DNA from: an uncultured Lysobacteraceae bacterium | Lineage (GTDB): Bacteria > Pseudomonadota > Gammaproteobacteria > Xanthomonadales > Xanthomonadaceae | Assembly (NCBI GenBank): GCA_936911875.1 | Contig: CAKZGB010000008.1 | Coordinates: 124,001-188,000 of the forward strand | DNA length: 64,000 nucleotides | Reading direction: 5' to 3' | In this document: piece after piece, positions 30,401-37,739 of the stretch | Layout of the letters: every line of letters starts with the position of its first letter | How positions within the stretch are numbered: position 1 is the stretch's first letter | Translations under genes and position numbers: made by a program | Notes under the pieces: generated by a model | Told to the model about the DNA's origin: nothing | Seen by the model: the letters and a program-made list of their open reading frames with translations, nothing else | Databases searched by the model: none

Positions 30401-32880
30401 AGACGCGGGGCGTGATTGCGCGGGTTCCGTCAGGGACGGGGCAACTGTCCACCGAAGCCTACGCCCTGCAAACCGCACAGGCGCAGGTCTCGCCTGAAAG
30501 TGCCGTTGGGCAGTTCATGTCGACAACGGGTGCGCGTCTGCCCGATGGGAACGGCAAGATTGCATCGGCATCGTCGGTTGATTCGGTGCGGTCAACGGTT
30601 GAGGTGCTGAAAAGCCCGAAATCCAACGGCATTTCCGATCCATATTTTCAAACGTCTGCGTGGACAAATTCATGGAATCACGGTTATCCCATTGACGGGT
30701 ACTTTGGCCGCGCCTTACTCCTGCCCGCGTCCAGCGGTTTGAAGTGGTGGGCATACGATGCGCCCGTGAGCGCGGGATGGGGTTACACGGCAAGCATCGA
30801 CGCGTACAGGGACAACGGCTCGGGACAGGTCTTTATCAATGTCCGGTACCTTGACGCCGACAAGAATCATGTGGCATGGGGCGAGACATTCGGGCTAAGT
30901 GCGGTCGCGGAATGGAAGCGCATCTCGCATTACGAAATCGCACCGGCGGGCGCGGTATGGAAGCGCATATTTTGCGAAACCGCAGAGACAACAGGCTCGG
31001 CCTACTTTGCAAATCCAGCCAACAAACAAGGGGTGGATGACAGCTTCAGCGATGACACGCTGTTGCGTGCCACAACGGAACGGGTGCAGTCCATTTCCGT
31101 TGAGGTCGAGGACAGCAAAGCCCGCATCGGCAACGTGGAAACAGCCATTGCCGATGAAGCGGGTGCGCGTGCGCAGGCGATCAGTAACATCCAAGCGGAT
31201 TACAACGGCAAACTCGATACAAAGGCATCCCATACGCAACTGTCCGAAGCCGTTGCGGGCGAAGCCAGTGCGCGTTCCATTGCCATTTCCGCATTGCAGG
31301 GGCAGGTGGCAGGAAAGGCGGACGCATCCATCGTCAATCAGGCCGTGATTGACATTGGTGTGCTGAAAAGCCCAACGGCAAATGGTGTCCAAGACCCGTA
31401 CTTCCAAACGTCTGAATGGATTAATGCCACAAATCACGGGCAAATCGTTGAGGGATATTATGGTCGAGCGTTATTGTTGCCAGCATCGGCAGGTCTGAAA
31501 TGGTGGCATTACGATGTTCCCGTTAATGCGGGTTGGGGCTACACATTAAGCGGTGAAATCTACCGCGACAACACGGCAGGTTCGGCATTTTTCAATGTCG
31601 AGTATCTGGACGCTAATAGGAATCACGTTGCATGGGGTGAATCCTTCGGAAATAACACGGCGGCAAGATGGGCCCGAATCTCTCATTTTGAAGTGCCCCC
31701 CGCAGGTGCGGCTTACAAAAGAATCTACTGCGAGACGATTGATACAACGGGGACATCGTACTTCAACAAACTGGCGAACAAGCAGGGTTTGGACGATTCG
31801 TTTTCCGATGACTCCGCCGTAATGGCCAACCTCCAGCAACTCAACGCCCTGAACTTCGCAATGGGCGGCGTGAACGGTCAGGTCGCGCACTCGCAGTCCA
31901 TCACGTACAAGCTCGGACAGTTGGAAACAAGTTGGGGCAACTTTGCCACGGCGGAATTGCCCGAACTCGCAACGAAGGCTCAAGCGCAGCAGTATGCGAG
32001 TGCCGTGGTCGCGCCCGATTCGGCAATGGCCACGTACATCAACAACCTGAACCTTGCGGTCGGCGGGGTGAATGGGGCGGCAGTAAGCAGCACTAGCTTA
32101 ACGTACCGCGCAAATACGCTCGAAGCCACTAAGGTCGAATACCAGATCGTCGGCGGCAAGGTCAGCGGCTACCGTGTCGGCAACAACGGCGCGTATTCGA
32201 CGTTCGAGATCATCGCCGATTCAATCGAAATGGTGACGGGCAGCAATACAGGTGTCGCCATCACCAAGAACAAAATGGACCGCGTTTTCGGCAATGCCGC
32301 GTTTTATGAGGGCGACCCGTTTGGCGCGGATAATCTAGTGTTCTGGATCGGCCCGAAGTCCATCGCAAAAGCGAGCGCTACAAAAGCCAACGGCACGTTC
32401 TGGATTAGCTCTTCGGGTGATCGTGGCGGCGGCGCGATGATCGGCTCGTTCAGCACGTCACGCGCAAGTGCTACGTCATCCACGCCAAATGGGACCGTTG
32501 AGGTCTCTACAGGCAGCTTCGAGCGCAGTTCGAGCAATGCGCAGATCACAGTGTCTGTCGGCATGTTTGCGTTCCGCACGTCATCGGGATCAGGCACCAA
32601 CTCAACGGCGGCGCAATCTGTATCTGGCGTGATTGAGAAATCCGTTGACGGCGGCGCATGGACTCAGGTGGGTGGATGGTCTGCGCGAGGAAGCTACAAC
32701 GTCGAGTACGATTCAGGCATCAAGTCCGAGGTATCCGAAGTATCAGGCGGCGGCTATGCGGCGGACACAACGTCAGGCACGAATATCGCATATCGGGCGA
32801 GGCGAACGGGCGGCGGTGTCAATCTCGTCTCTAGTGTCGCAAACAACATGACAATCAGCATCACAGTGGAGCAAGTCTAA
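27400..32880 (+). CDS. Tail tip / host specificity protein J-like
   Basis: 1826 residues. The N-terminal half (about 1-620) has the J pattern: DSLHSIATARIVDVISEGPIKGLV, then VWCTRDFIVNDRYGCG and a fibronectin type III-like stretch near 640-720. After a coiled-coil/Ala-rich region (about 880-920) there are two tandem modules of about 150 residues, starting near 1069 and 1321 (VLKSP ... DPYFQTS, GYFGRALLLPAS, NHVAWGE). The end (about 1690-1826) is a Ser/Thr/Gly-rich beta domain. J-type proteins contact the receptor with their C-terminal part. Confidence 0.88.
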   Translation: MADGNQLTGAGGKKSTEASEAPDSLHSIATARIVDVISEGPIKGLVTGDARSVFYDRTPVRNADGSDNFENFILDIRHGTVDQAHVPGQPGVENEVALAGGSGVELKYNEPFTQAITNPDLSAVRVKIYVPQLQRADSANNRLDGDRVVIRYELSTDDSAFVAVYEEAIDGKTRNGYERSTTIYLPEATTGWMLRATRLTPDATNSTQVNKTYLRSYTELINVKLAMPNTAYVANTIGADQFSSIPTRIYHTDLLLVEIPSNYDPIARTYTGIWDGTFVQAWTDNPVWCTRDFIVNDRYGCGHLVSAELPNKWALYKLSMHCDELVPNGKGGQEPRYRFSAYFQQQADAWKVINDMLGSFRAMQFWMGGTINVVGDMADDLFDIYTPADVKDGKFNTSSTGRAARHTAAYVTYFDEDDFSTQKIAYVEDADAIARFGFNETSVINIGCPSYSQAIRFGRSIIASEQFETEMISFVVGLEGKLVPPGAIIGVMRPQLMGERMGGRVSAATLTSITVDHMPITAPVAGDILNIVTPAGEVEKATVATVSGRTITVEAAFSAVPLAESTWVLERTNLRMRQYRVLDIDESEDSLEWTITALLHEPAKYAYIDALEPIVPAPTYAPQVPARPTGLEMDVRVIVEHATSQTVLAFSWSTVFGVQNYDVEYQFGQGPWNRIDRLTGTATDVYSAVPGPVRFRVRATNASGVSSPWSDPYAGTVPENMTPGGALAEALVDIDAAVSDNVISRSEKLAETVRWNGAISALSSDQSKATAAGVAHTDYTAAYTALQAYIDGLDPALTDMAHDTPVVGSTYRTAWNLYLTQRTLLLNAIADKARTTSTWSGVSGTGKPQDNADVTATAPAFTAVNVRMPGGTDVLVTANAAAADATAKANAARDAAVLAAANAASTLYATQARAAALQAQINDVVGTADDWVDDRDYPKGDSVRNNGILYRAKQPVPAGTPTSDTAYWENIGNYSSVGEAVAAAVDMSTTASTWVSSYGEQTRGVIARVPSGTGQLSTEAYALQTAQAQVSPESAVGQFMSTTGARLPDGNGKIASASSVDSVRSTVEVLKSPKSNGISDPYFQTSAWTNSWNHGYPIDGYFGRALLLPASSGLKWWAYDAPVSAGWGYTASIDAYRDNGSGQVFINVRYLDADKNHVAWGETFGLSAVAEWKRISHYEIAPAGAVWKRIFCETAETTGSAYFANPANKQGVDDSFSDDTLLRATTERVQSISVEVEDSKARIGNVETAIADEAGARAQAISNIQADYNGKLDTKASHTQLSEAVAGEASARSIAISALQGQVAGKADASIVNQAVIDIGVLKSPTANGVQDPYFQTSEWINATNHGQIVEGYYGRALLLPASAGLKWWHYDVPVNAGWGYTLSGEIYRDNTAGSAFFNVEYLDANRNHVAWGESFGNNTAARWARISHFEVPPAGAAYKRIYCETIDTTGTSYFNKLANKQGLDDSFSDDSAVMANLQQLNALNFAMGGVNGQVAHSQSITYKLGQLETSWGNFATAELPELATKAQAQQYASAVVAPDSAMATYINNLNLAVGGVNGAAVSSTSLTYRANTLEATKVEYQIVGGKVSGYRVGNNGAYSTFEIIADSIEMVTGSNTGVAITKNKMDRVFGNAAFYEGDPFGADNLVFWIGPKSIAKASATKANGTFWISSSGDRGGGAMIGSFSTSRASATSSTPNGTVEVSTGSFERSSSNAQITVSVGMFAFRTSSGSGTNSTAAQSVSGVIEKSVDGGAWTQVGGWSARGSYNVEYDSGIKSEVSEVSGGGYAADTTSGTNIAYRARRTGGGVNLVSSVANNMTISITVEQV
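30604..31815 (+). repeat. Tandem receptor-type modules within the J-like gene
   Basis: Codons 1069-1222 and 1321-1472 code for two related modules 252 codons apart. Shared blocks include DPYFQTS, YGRALLLPAS, GLKWW-YD-PV-AGWGYT and NHVAWGE. The look is that of a beta-sandwich carbohydrate-binding module. A coiled-coil of about 90 residues separates them. Confidence 0.75.
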
Positions 32881-33158
32881 TGAGCTACAAATCCATCGCG
32901 CTGATGGCGCAAGATCAAGACCTTCGCGCACGAATCCGCGCAGCAATCGCAATGGAGGGCAACTCGACCGCCAACTGGCAGCTAGAGGAGACCTACTGGA
33001 AAATGGCCGCCGCTTCGGATTGGGACGATGCCTATGACTATGCGCAGGCAACGAATGTGGAAAGGCCGGGATGGAACGAATCCGTCATCACTGACCAGAT
33101 GATCCTGTCGCGCCTGCAAGCCCTGTATCCGCCGTATGTGGCACCGGGAATGCCCTAA
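32880..33158 (+). CDS. Hypothetical protein downstream of J (92 aa)
   Basis: Starts MSYKSIALMAQDQDLRARIRAAIAMEG, then WQLEETYWKMAAASDWDDAYDYAQA. The ATG overlaps the J stop by one base (TAATG). Similar small helical proteins are often found directly after tail fibre genes and are assigned to tail fibre assembly or virion roles. I cannot identify the family with certainty. Confidence 0.65.
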   Translation: MSYKSIALMAQDQDLRARIRAAIAMEGNSTANWQLEETYWKMAAASDWDDAYDYAQATNVERPGWNESVITDQMILSRLQALYPPYVAPGMP

Positions 33159-33235
33159 GCAGGTACGGCCATAGCAGCACACTCAGTCTGCCATACCCAC
33201 ACGACAGGGGAGCGCGATTGCATCAAACTCCCCTC

Positions 33236-33358
33236 ATGGACATTCAAACAATCAAAGCACTGCTCGCCACGCTGCGGCAGGCCCTGTACCAATACGACGA
33301 TCACCTAGCGGCGACCGTACTCCATATCGAGACTCTGCTGGATCAGTTGGAGCCGTAA
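33236..33358 (+). CDS. Small reading frame after the tail genes (40 aa)
   Basis: An ATG frame of 40 codons starting MDIQTIKALLATLRQALYQYDD with strong helical periodicity (TVLHIETLLDQLEP). No good ribosome binding site; a 6-bp GGGGAG/CTCCCC inverted repeat (33207-33234) lies before it. Otherwise the stretch 33159-33524 holds no gene I can support, only a promoter-like motif (TTGACC 33472, TATCGT 33496). Confidence 0.4.
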   Translation: MDIQTIKALLATLRQALYQYDDHLAATVLHIETLLDQLEP

Positions 33359-33524
33359 CCCCTCGGCTGGCGGGGTCATCCGCCTCAGATCAGCCCGCGA
33401 AACTCGATCAGACACTCAAAATAAGGGTAAGGGCGGGTTTCACGGGTGATTTTCGGGCGGGAATTGAATCTTTGACCGTGTCAGAATATTCTTGATATCG
33501 TGTCGATAAACAAGGGGATTCTGG

Positions 33525-34391
33525 GTGCTGGATCAAAAATCAGTCGATGACCTAATCGATGCGGATTCAGATCGCGATTTTATAGTTATTAGCGATCGCA
33601 TTTCCCGCGAACTCCACTATCGACTTAGCAGAGCATTAGAGAAACAATCCTCAAATAGTCGCTGCACCGTTTTCCTCACAACGTGGGGAGGTGATCCGGA
33701 TGGAGGCTATCGAATAGCGCGCTGCCTGCGCCACTACTACAAGGATGGCATTCGTCTGGTAATCCCTAGCTGGTGTAAAAGTGCCGGCACTCTCATCGCT
33801 ATGGGTGCTGACGAGTTGGCCATAGGAGATCTCGGAGAGTTAGGTCCCGTAGATATTCAGGTTCTAAAGGGCTCGGAACTGGAGGAGCGTAGTAGCGGTC
33901 TTGATATTCAAGAGGCTGTCGCGGTAATCGAGAAAGAAGCAAAGGACATGTTCGTCGCCGCGTTACATGAGATTAAAGGTATGGGTCTTTCTACCAAACT
34001 TTCCGGCGAATTTGCTGCCCAAGTTACTGCTGCGCTAGTCGCACCGATCGCTTCACAGATCGACCCGATCCGTCTCGGAGAAATGAACCGCGCTACAAGG
34101 ATCGCGCATGAATATGGTGCGCGACTCAGCGGTAGATCGGGTAACCTTAAGCCTGGGGCGATTGCATATCTGATCACAAAATACCCAACTCACAGTTTTG
34201 TGATTGATCGCCTTGAAGCCAAAATACTGTTCAATCGAGTCAGCAACATGAACAGCCCCGAGACGGTTTTCTGTGACAAGAATTGGGGTATCATTGGCGA
34301 GCCAAATGATACAGTGCTTGTATTGACGCGGTCTCAGCCCAACATCGCCGCGGTTCCGACGCAAGCAGTATCCACTACGACGAGCGCATGA
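33525..34391 (+). CDS. ClpP-fold serine protease (SDH/SppA-like), cargo gene
   Basis: 288 residues from GTG 33525, preceded by an AAGGGGA ribosome binding site. Residues 47-110 (CTVFLTTWGGDPDGGYRIARCL, then IPSWCKSAGTLIAMGADELAIGDLGELGPVDIQ) are the oxyanion glycine pair and the KSAGT serine motif of ClpP/SDH-type proteases, but no signal peptide is present. The C-terminal half is helical, with KYPTHSFVIDR near 226. GC is lower than in the phage genes, it has its own promoter-like site, and the next gene overlaps by 4 bases. A role in host fitness or phage exclusion is inferred from location. Confidence 0.75.
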   Translation: MLDQKSVDDLIDADSDRDFIVISDRISRELHYRLSRALEKQSSNSRCTVFLTTWGGDPDGGYRIARCLRHYYKDGIRLVIPSWCKSAGTLIAMGADELAIGDLGELGPVDIQVLKGSELEERSSGLDIQEAVAVIEKEAKDMFVAALHEIKGMGLSTKLSGEFAAQVTAALVAPIASQIDPIRLGEMNRATRIAHEYGARLSGRSGNLKPGAIAYLITKYPTHSFVIDRLEAKILFNRVSNMNSPETVFCDKNWGIIGEPNDTVLVLTRSQPNIAAVPTQAVSTTTSA

Positions 34392-34585
34392 CCATGAAAA
34401 AAAATAAAAGACTGACGGTCATTGAGTGTAAGAATGTGACCCCTGAACAGTGCCAGGATCAACCGTCTTCCTTGGCACAGTTTTCTGGATCGTCTGAAGA
34501 TAGCTACATTCGAACTGCATTTGAAATGACTGAGCGTATGGAGAATGAATCGGAATTGATTGCGGAACAACTTTTATTCCGCTGA
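34388..34585 (+). CDS. Small partner of the ClpP-fold protease (65 aa)
   Basis: Starts MTMKKNKRLTVIECKNVTPEQCQDQPSS, overlapping the protease stop (ATGA). The second half is an acidic helix (YIRTAFEMTERMENESELIAEQLLF). No known domain. The tight coupling suggests a two-gene unit: regulator, substrate or adaptor of the protease. Confidence 0.65.
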   Translation: MTMKKNKRLTVIECKNVTPEQCQDQPSSLAQFSGSSEDSYIRTAFEMTERMENESELIAEQLLFR

Positions 34586-34644
34586 TCGGTTATTCCGCCG
34601 GCTTGGCCTTGGTCAGCGCGTGGTCGTTACAGACTGTCATGACT

Positions 34645-34673
34645 GGGGATTTTCAATCCCCTGCGCTACCAAC
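34645..34673 (-). other. tRNA-Phe-like fragment (29 nt)
   Basis: Read on the minus strand this stretch equals the D-loop to anticodon-stem part of bacterial tRNA-Phe, with the anticodon loop around GAA, with one mismatch against the usual GTTGGTAGAGCAGGGGATTG... sequence. Acceptor, T-arm and CCA parts are missing on both sides, so it is not a functional tRNA. It may be a relic of recombination at another tRNA or an evolved control hairpin. Confidence 0.55.
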
Positions 34674-34675
34674 GA

Positions 34676-34703
34676 GAACGGCCGGGCAGAAGCCCGGCCG
34701 TTC
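34676..34703. terminator. Strong hairpin after the protease cassette
   Basis: GAACGGCCGGGC and GCCCGGCCGTTC form a 12-bp stem with a 4-base loop, followed on the plus strand by CGTTTGGTTTTG. It probably ends the cassette 33525-34585; it also lies behind the small leftward frame at 34717. Confidence 0.65.
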
Positions 34704-34716
34704 CGTTTGGTTTTGC

Positions 34717-34851
34717 TTAGCAGCGGACCAAGAACCGCCATGCCTCATATCCGTAATCGTGCGCGTCGAGGACGCGATCCGAATTACGAACACGGCGGTA
34801 CCGGCAATAAATCCACCGGAATCCGCGCGGCGCAGGGTCATGAATCATCAT
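34717..34851 (-). CDS. Small leftward protein (44 aa)
   Basis: ATG 34851 (or 34848) follows a GAGGAG on the minus strand. The peptide starts MMIHDPAPRGFRWIYCRYRR and ends YGYEAWRFLVRC; it is rich in Arg, Tyr and Trp, which is unlikely in random frames. The hairpin 34676-34703 follows. No family recognised; apart from this frame, 34586-35057 holds only hairpins and the tRNA-like fragment. Confidence 0.45.
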   Translation of the reverse strand: MMIHDPAPRGFRWIYCRYRRVRNSDRVLDAHDYGYEAWRFLVRC

Positions 34852-35028
34852 GACAGTGCTCCTCGGAGCCAACCAAAGCTGAACAGCTCTGGGTGTGGCC
34901 TTACTCAAACTCCCGAACCCTCTGAAAGAGTTACCAATGGCACTTGTGCCGCGGGCCTCCAGGTCCTATAGTTCGGGTTGCTATCGAAGCAAGGACTCGA
35001 CGCTGGCTCCTACCACGTCGAATTCATC

Positions 35029-35059
35029 AAAGCACCACTTTCGCGAGTGGTGCTTTTTT
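35029..35059. terminator. Terminator after the ImmA-like gene
   Basis: AAAGCACCACT and AGTGGTGCTTT form an 11-bp stem with a 6-base loop followed by a T-run on the plus strand. It touches the stop of the leftward ImmA-like gene at 35058 and can act in both directions. Confidence 0.7.
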
Positions 35060-35627
35060 ATTTCAATGCGCGCATTAACTCGGCCCTCTTCTTGTTGAAG
35101 TTCGTGTGGTAATAGTTTGCAGCTTCGTAGCTCATTCCGTACTGCTCGCTGATTGTGATCGCGCAATCTACAACAAGCGCCCGCTCGATCGGGGCAAGTA
35201 AGCCCGCAGCGAATGTATTGGCTTGCCACTCAGGATCCTGATACCGCGGAACTGACTCTGCCGGCATTGCGAGACGGTGGTACCCCTCCCTGCAGTGCAT
35301 TGCCAAGTGGCCAAACTCGTGCGCTACAGTGAATCTCGATCGACCATCAGAACGTTCAGCGCCTTCGTACGTCGAGCGACTTAACACAATTCCACTCCCA
35401 TCAGGCCGCGTAAAGCCTAACGATCCCGCCATCTCATAGTCTTCATACACTTCGAGATTAAACACTCTGCCGTCGGGTGAAATTCTGTGTTCGAGCACAT
35501 CAATCAAATCAATTTGCTGATTGTCCTCGACGTAAGCTCGACGAATGCTCTGCGCCAACAAGTAGATTTGCACCGTACTCAACGGCGGAACTACATAATT
35601 CGCATTTCCTAAAGCGAAATTGCTCAT
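35058..35627 (-). CDS. ImmA/IrrE-type metallopeptidase
   Basis: 189 residues. HEFGH in FTVAHEFGHLAMHC (about 102-106) is the zinc-binding signature of the ImmA/IrrE family, followed by EWQANTFAAGLLAP, the conserved second part with a glutamate. Such peptidases cleave a partner repressor to free gene expression. Here the XRE gene lies 2 bases upstream on the same strand, the usual pairing. It could be a prophage switch, an anti-phage module or a toxin-antitoxin-like pair; the sequence does not decide. Confidence 0.85.
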   Translation of the reverse strand: MSNFALGNANYVVPPLSTVQIYLLAQSIRRAYVEDNQQIDLIDVLEHRISPDGRVFNLEVYEDYEMAGSLGFTRPDGSGIVLSRSTYEGAERSDGRSRFTVAHEFGHLAMHCREGYHRLAMPAESVPRYQDPEWQANTFAAGLLAPIERALVVDCAITISEQYGMSYEAANYYHTNFNKKRAELMRALK

Positions 35628-35629
35628 TA

Positions 35630-35995
35630 CTACTCCTTTGGCGTTGTTAGTTGATTCAAAAGTGCGGAAATGTCTGCAGACTCAAGCTGCTCGTATCGGC
35701 GTGCAAAGGCAACTGCCAGCTCGCGTGCGCGAGCGTCCGGATTAGTTCGAACAGAAATTGAAACCTCTTTTACGGTTTCAATTGCAAGTCGATCGAGCTC
35801 TGCCGCTGTAGCATGATCAAGTTGCAGTTGTTCGGTCAACCGCGAGACAAAGTCCGGCGGCACTGGCTTGCGGCCTGTTTCCAATGCTGAGATGTACGCC
35901 ACGCTGAGTCCGAGCTTCTTTGCCAGCTCCCCGAGCGTCATCCGATCACGTTCGAAGCGAACCCTTTTTAGGGCGCTACCAAACTTGTTCAACAT
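35630..35995 (-). CDS. XRE-family regulator paired with the ImmA-like peptidase
   Basis: 121 residues. Residues 5-60 form a helix-turn-helix domain (LKRVRFERDRMTLGELAKKLGLSVAYISALETGRKPVPP). The C-terminal half (ETVKEVSISVRTNPDARARELAVAFARRYEQL) is helical and may be the part recognised by the peptidase. It probably represses its own operon; possible operators lie at 36085-36118. Regulation by cleavage is inferred from the known pairs. Confidence 0.8.
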   Translation of the reverse strand: MLNKFGSALKRVRFERDRMTLGELAKKLGLSVAYISALETGRKPVPPDFVSRLTEQLQLDHATAAELDRLAIETVKEVSISVRTNPDARARELAVAFARRYEQLESADISALLNQLTTPKE

Positions 35996-36084
35996 GCGTA
36001 TTCCTCCGTAGGGGATTGATTCAGCCTGCCCCCGTTTCGCCAGGCTGCCAACCGGCTCAAATGCCGATTTGAACCAATCCTACA

Positions 36085-36118
36085 CCCAATGGGAGAACAT
36101 TTCAACCAACGGGAAGAA
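36085..36118. promoter_or_regulatory. Direct repeat upstream of the XRE gene, candidate operator
   Basis: CCAATGGGAGAA (36086) and CCAACGGGAAGAA (36106) lie about two helical turns apart, some 95 bp before the XRE start. An inverted repeat TCAAAT/ATTTGA lies near 36058. The spacing suits two repressor dimers. Confidence 0.4.
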
Positions 36119-36239
36119 AAGACGAAAACTGGCGTCGAAATTTATCCCGACTTTTATCCAGCCCGATATTTCTGAACGAAATCGCAAGCCAACAAAAAAG
36201 CCTTTCCCAATGATATCAATCACTTAGAAAAGGCTTGAT

Positions 36240-36317
<78 letters not shown>

Positions 36318-36375
36318 TCACTGAAAAGCCCGCACATCGGCGGGCTTGTAATTATAGCGCAAATTGCCGAATCGG

Positions 36376-36732
36376 TCAGCGGCGCAGCATGTGCAAAACG
36401 TCTTCGAGCTCCATGCGGACTTGCTTGATGATCTGTGCGCTCATGGCGGACTCGTCCTTGCCGGCATCGCCTTCGAGACGCAGGCGGGCACCACCGATGG
36501 TGTAGCCCTGCTCGTATAGCAGGCCGCGGATCTGGCGCACCATCAGCACCTCGTGGCGCTGATAGTAGCGACGGTTGCCGCGACGCTTGACGGGCGACAG
36601 CGACGGAAATTCCGTTTCCCAGTAGCGCAGAACGTGCGGTTTGACATCGCACAGTTCCGAGACCTCACCAATGGTGAAGTAGCGCTTGGCCGGAATCGGT
36701 GGCAGTTCTTTATTGCTGCTGGGATCCAACAT
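36376..36732 (-). CDS. MerR-family transcriptional regulator
   Basis: 118 residues. Residues 18-50 (YFTIGEVSELCDVKPHVLRYWETEFPSL) are the MerR winged helix-turn-helix, followed by RRGNRRYYQRHEVLMVRQI. The C-terminal part lacks metal-binding cysteines, so it is the MerR-like protein that typically follows ihfA rather than a metal sensor. It overlaps the ihfA end by 23 bases and is transcribed toward tRNA-Pro. Confidence 0.88.
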   Translation of the reverse strand: MLDPSSNKELPPIPAKRYFTIGEVSELCDVKPHVLRYWETEFPSLSPVKRRGNRRYYQRHEVLMVRQIRGLLYEQGYTIGGARLRLEGDAGKDESAMSAQIIKQVRMELEDVLHMLRR

Positions 36733-37012
36733 AAGCCTCTACGCGCTCCTTGAGTTTCTGGCCCGGACGGAAGGTGACCACCGTACGTGCAGTAATTGGG
36801 ATTTCTTCGCCGGTCTTGGGGTTGCGACCGGGACGCTGGCTCTTACGGCGCAGATCGAAATTGCCGAAACCCGACAGTTTCACCTGGCGTCCGTCTTCGA
36901 GCGCAGCGCGCAGCACGTCAAAAAACGCATCGACAAATTCCTTTGCCTCGCGCTTGTTGAGTCCGACTTCATCGAACAGACGTTCAGCCATTTCGGCCTT
37001 GGTCAGTGCCAC
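36710..37012 (-). CDS. ihfA: Integration host factor alpha subunit
   Basis: 100 residues from GTG 37012, chosen because GGAGG stands 8 bases before it; the ATG at 37027 lies upstream of that site. ALTKAEMAERLFDEVGLNKREAKEFVDAFFDVLRAALEDG and GFGNFDLRRKSQRPGRNPKTGEEIPI are the IHF-alpha core and DNA-bending arm with its proline. It forms a dimer with IHF-beta that bends DNA in transcription, replication and phage integration. Its location near pheT and merR is conserved. Confidence 0.95.
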   Translation of the reverse strand: MALTKAEMAERLFDEVGLNKREAKEFVDAFFDVLRAALEDGRQVKLSGFGNFDLRRKSQRPGRNPKTGEEIPITARTVVTFRPGQKLKERVEAYVGSQQQ

Positions 37013-37094
37013 TGTATGCCTCCGCAACTACCTGAGAATTTATCTGCCGTTCAGATTGAAGACCGGGCAACAATCCTTCAGGGGTTGTTTAGAT

Positions 37095-37122
37095 TGCTTG
37101 ATTCCTTTTTAAAAATCAAGCA
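37095..37122. terminator. Hairpin between ihfA and the membrane protein gene
   Basis: TGCTTGATT and AATCAAGCA form a 9-bp stem around an AT-rich loop. It could end transcription of the 37191-37622 gene or be part of the ihfA leader. Confidence 0.4.
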
Positions 37123-37190
37123 TCTACGGGACATTCTCAACCCGAAAAGTGGCGAATGTGCTGCAAGCGGCCCGCAGCGCAGGGAGTTCT

Positions 37191-37622
37191 TTACTCGAAT
37201 TCGGGGTCCAGCCGCACCATGGGTCGGGCGAGCCGGTCACCGATCCAGGCCATGGGGATGTAGGCGAACAGAAAATCAACCGCCATGAACCAGCCCGGAA
37301 ACGGAATAGCAGAATAGATATGGATGGCCATCGCAAGAAACAGGAGCGCGACGTTCATCGCTGCCATCAGGTGATAGCGCCCTGCGATCTTGGCTGCAGC
37401 AAACGCGCCTATCAGCGAGGAAAAGACATCTGCAAGGAACGGAAAGATGAAGTGCTGCGGCTGCATCAGGTGCACCGATGCACGCACCCCTTCGGTGGTC
37501 GTCATGTCGGAGCCGGCGGGTGAGCCGATCAGTACTGTACCGAGCCATTCGAATGTCGAATTAACAACGCCACCAATAACAAGTCCAACGATTACAGCAA
37601 GAATGGCGCGCAGAAACGGCAT
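37191..37622 (-). CDS. Integral membrane protein of unknown function
   Basis: 143 residues with four hydrophobic segments (about 5-22, 58-78, 86-103, 110-127). Conserved-looking positions are the loop GSPAGSDMTTTEGVRASVHLMQPQHF and a C-terminal IGDRLARPMVRLDPEFE. It lies between pheT and ihfA on the same strand, where many relatives have no gene. Nothing indicates a substrate. Confidence 0.75.
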   Translation of the reverse strand: MPFLRAILAVIVGLVIGGVVNSTFEWLGTVLIGSPAGSDMTTTEGVRASVHLMQPQHFIFPFLADVFSSLIGAFAAAKIAGRYHLMAAMNVALLFLAMAIHIYSAIPFPGWFMAVDFLFAYIPMAWIGDRLARPMVRLDPEFE

Positions 37623-37739
37623 GCAGACACAGAACGGTTAAGAAGAGTTCTCTACTCTACGCCATTCTCGGACTGCATACCTATGTCAAAAGTCCCGCCA
37701 TGGTGCAACAAACGATCACGCCATAGTGGAATTCGGACT

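Noticed and set aside
34600..34690. A complete tRNA gene around the tRNA-Phe-like segment
   Set aside because: Acceptor stem, T-arm and CCA cannot be drawn on either strand.
34603..34971. A 122-codon plus-strand frame after the protease cassette
   Set aside because: It crosses a 12-bp terminator hairpin and the tRNA-like fragment and has no ribosome binding site.
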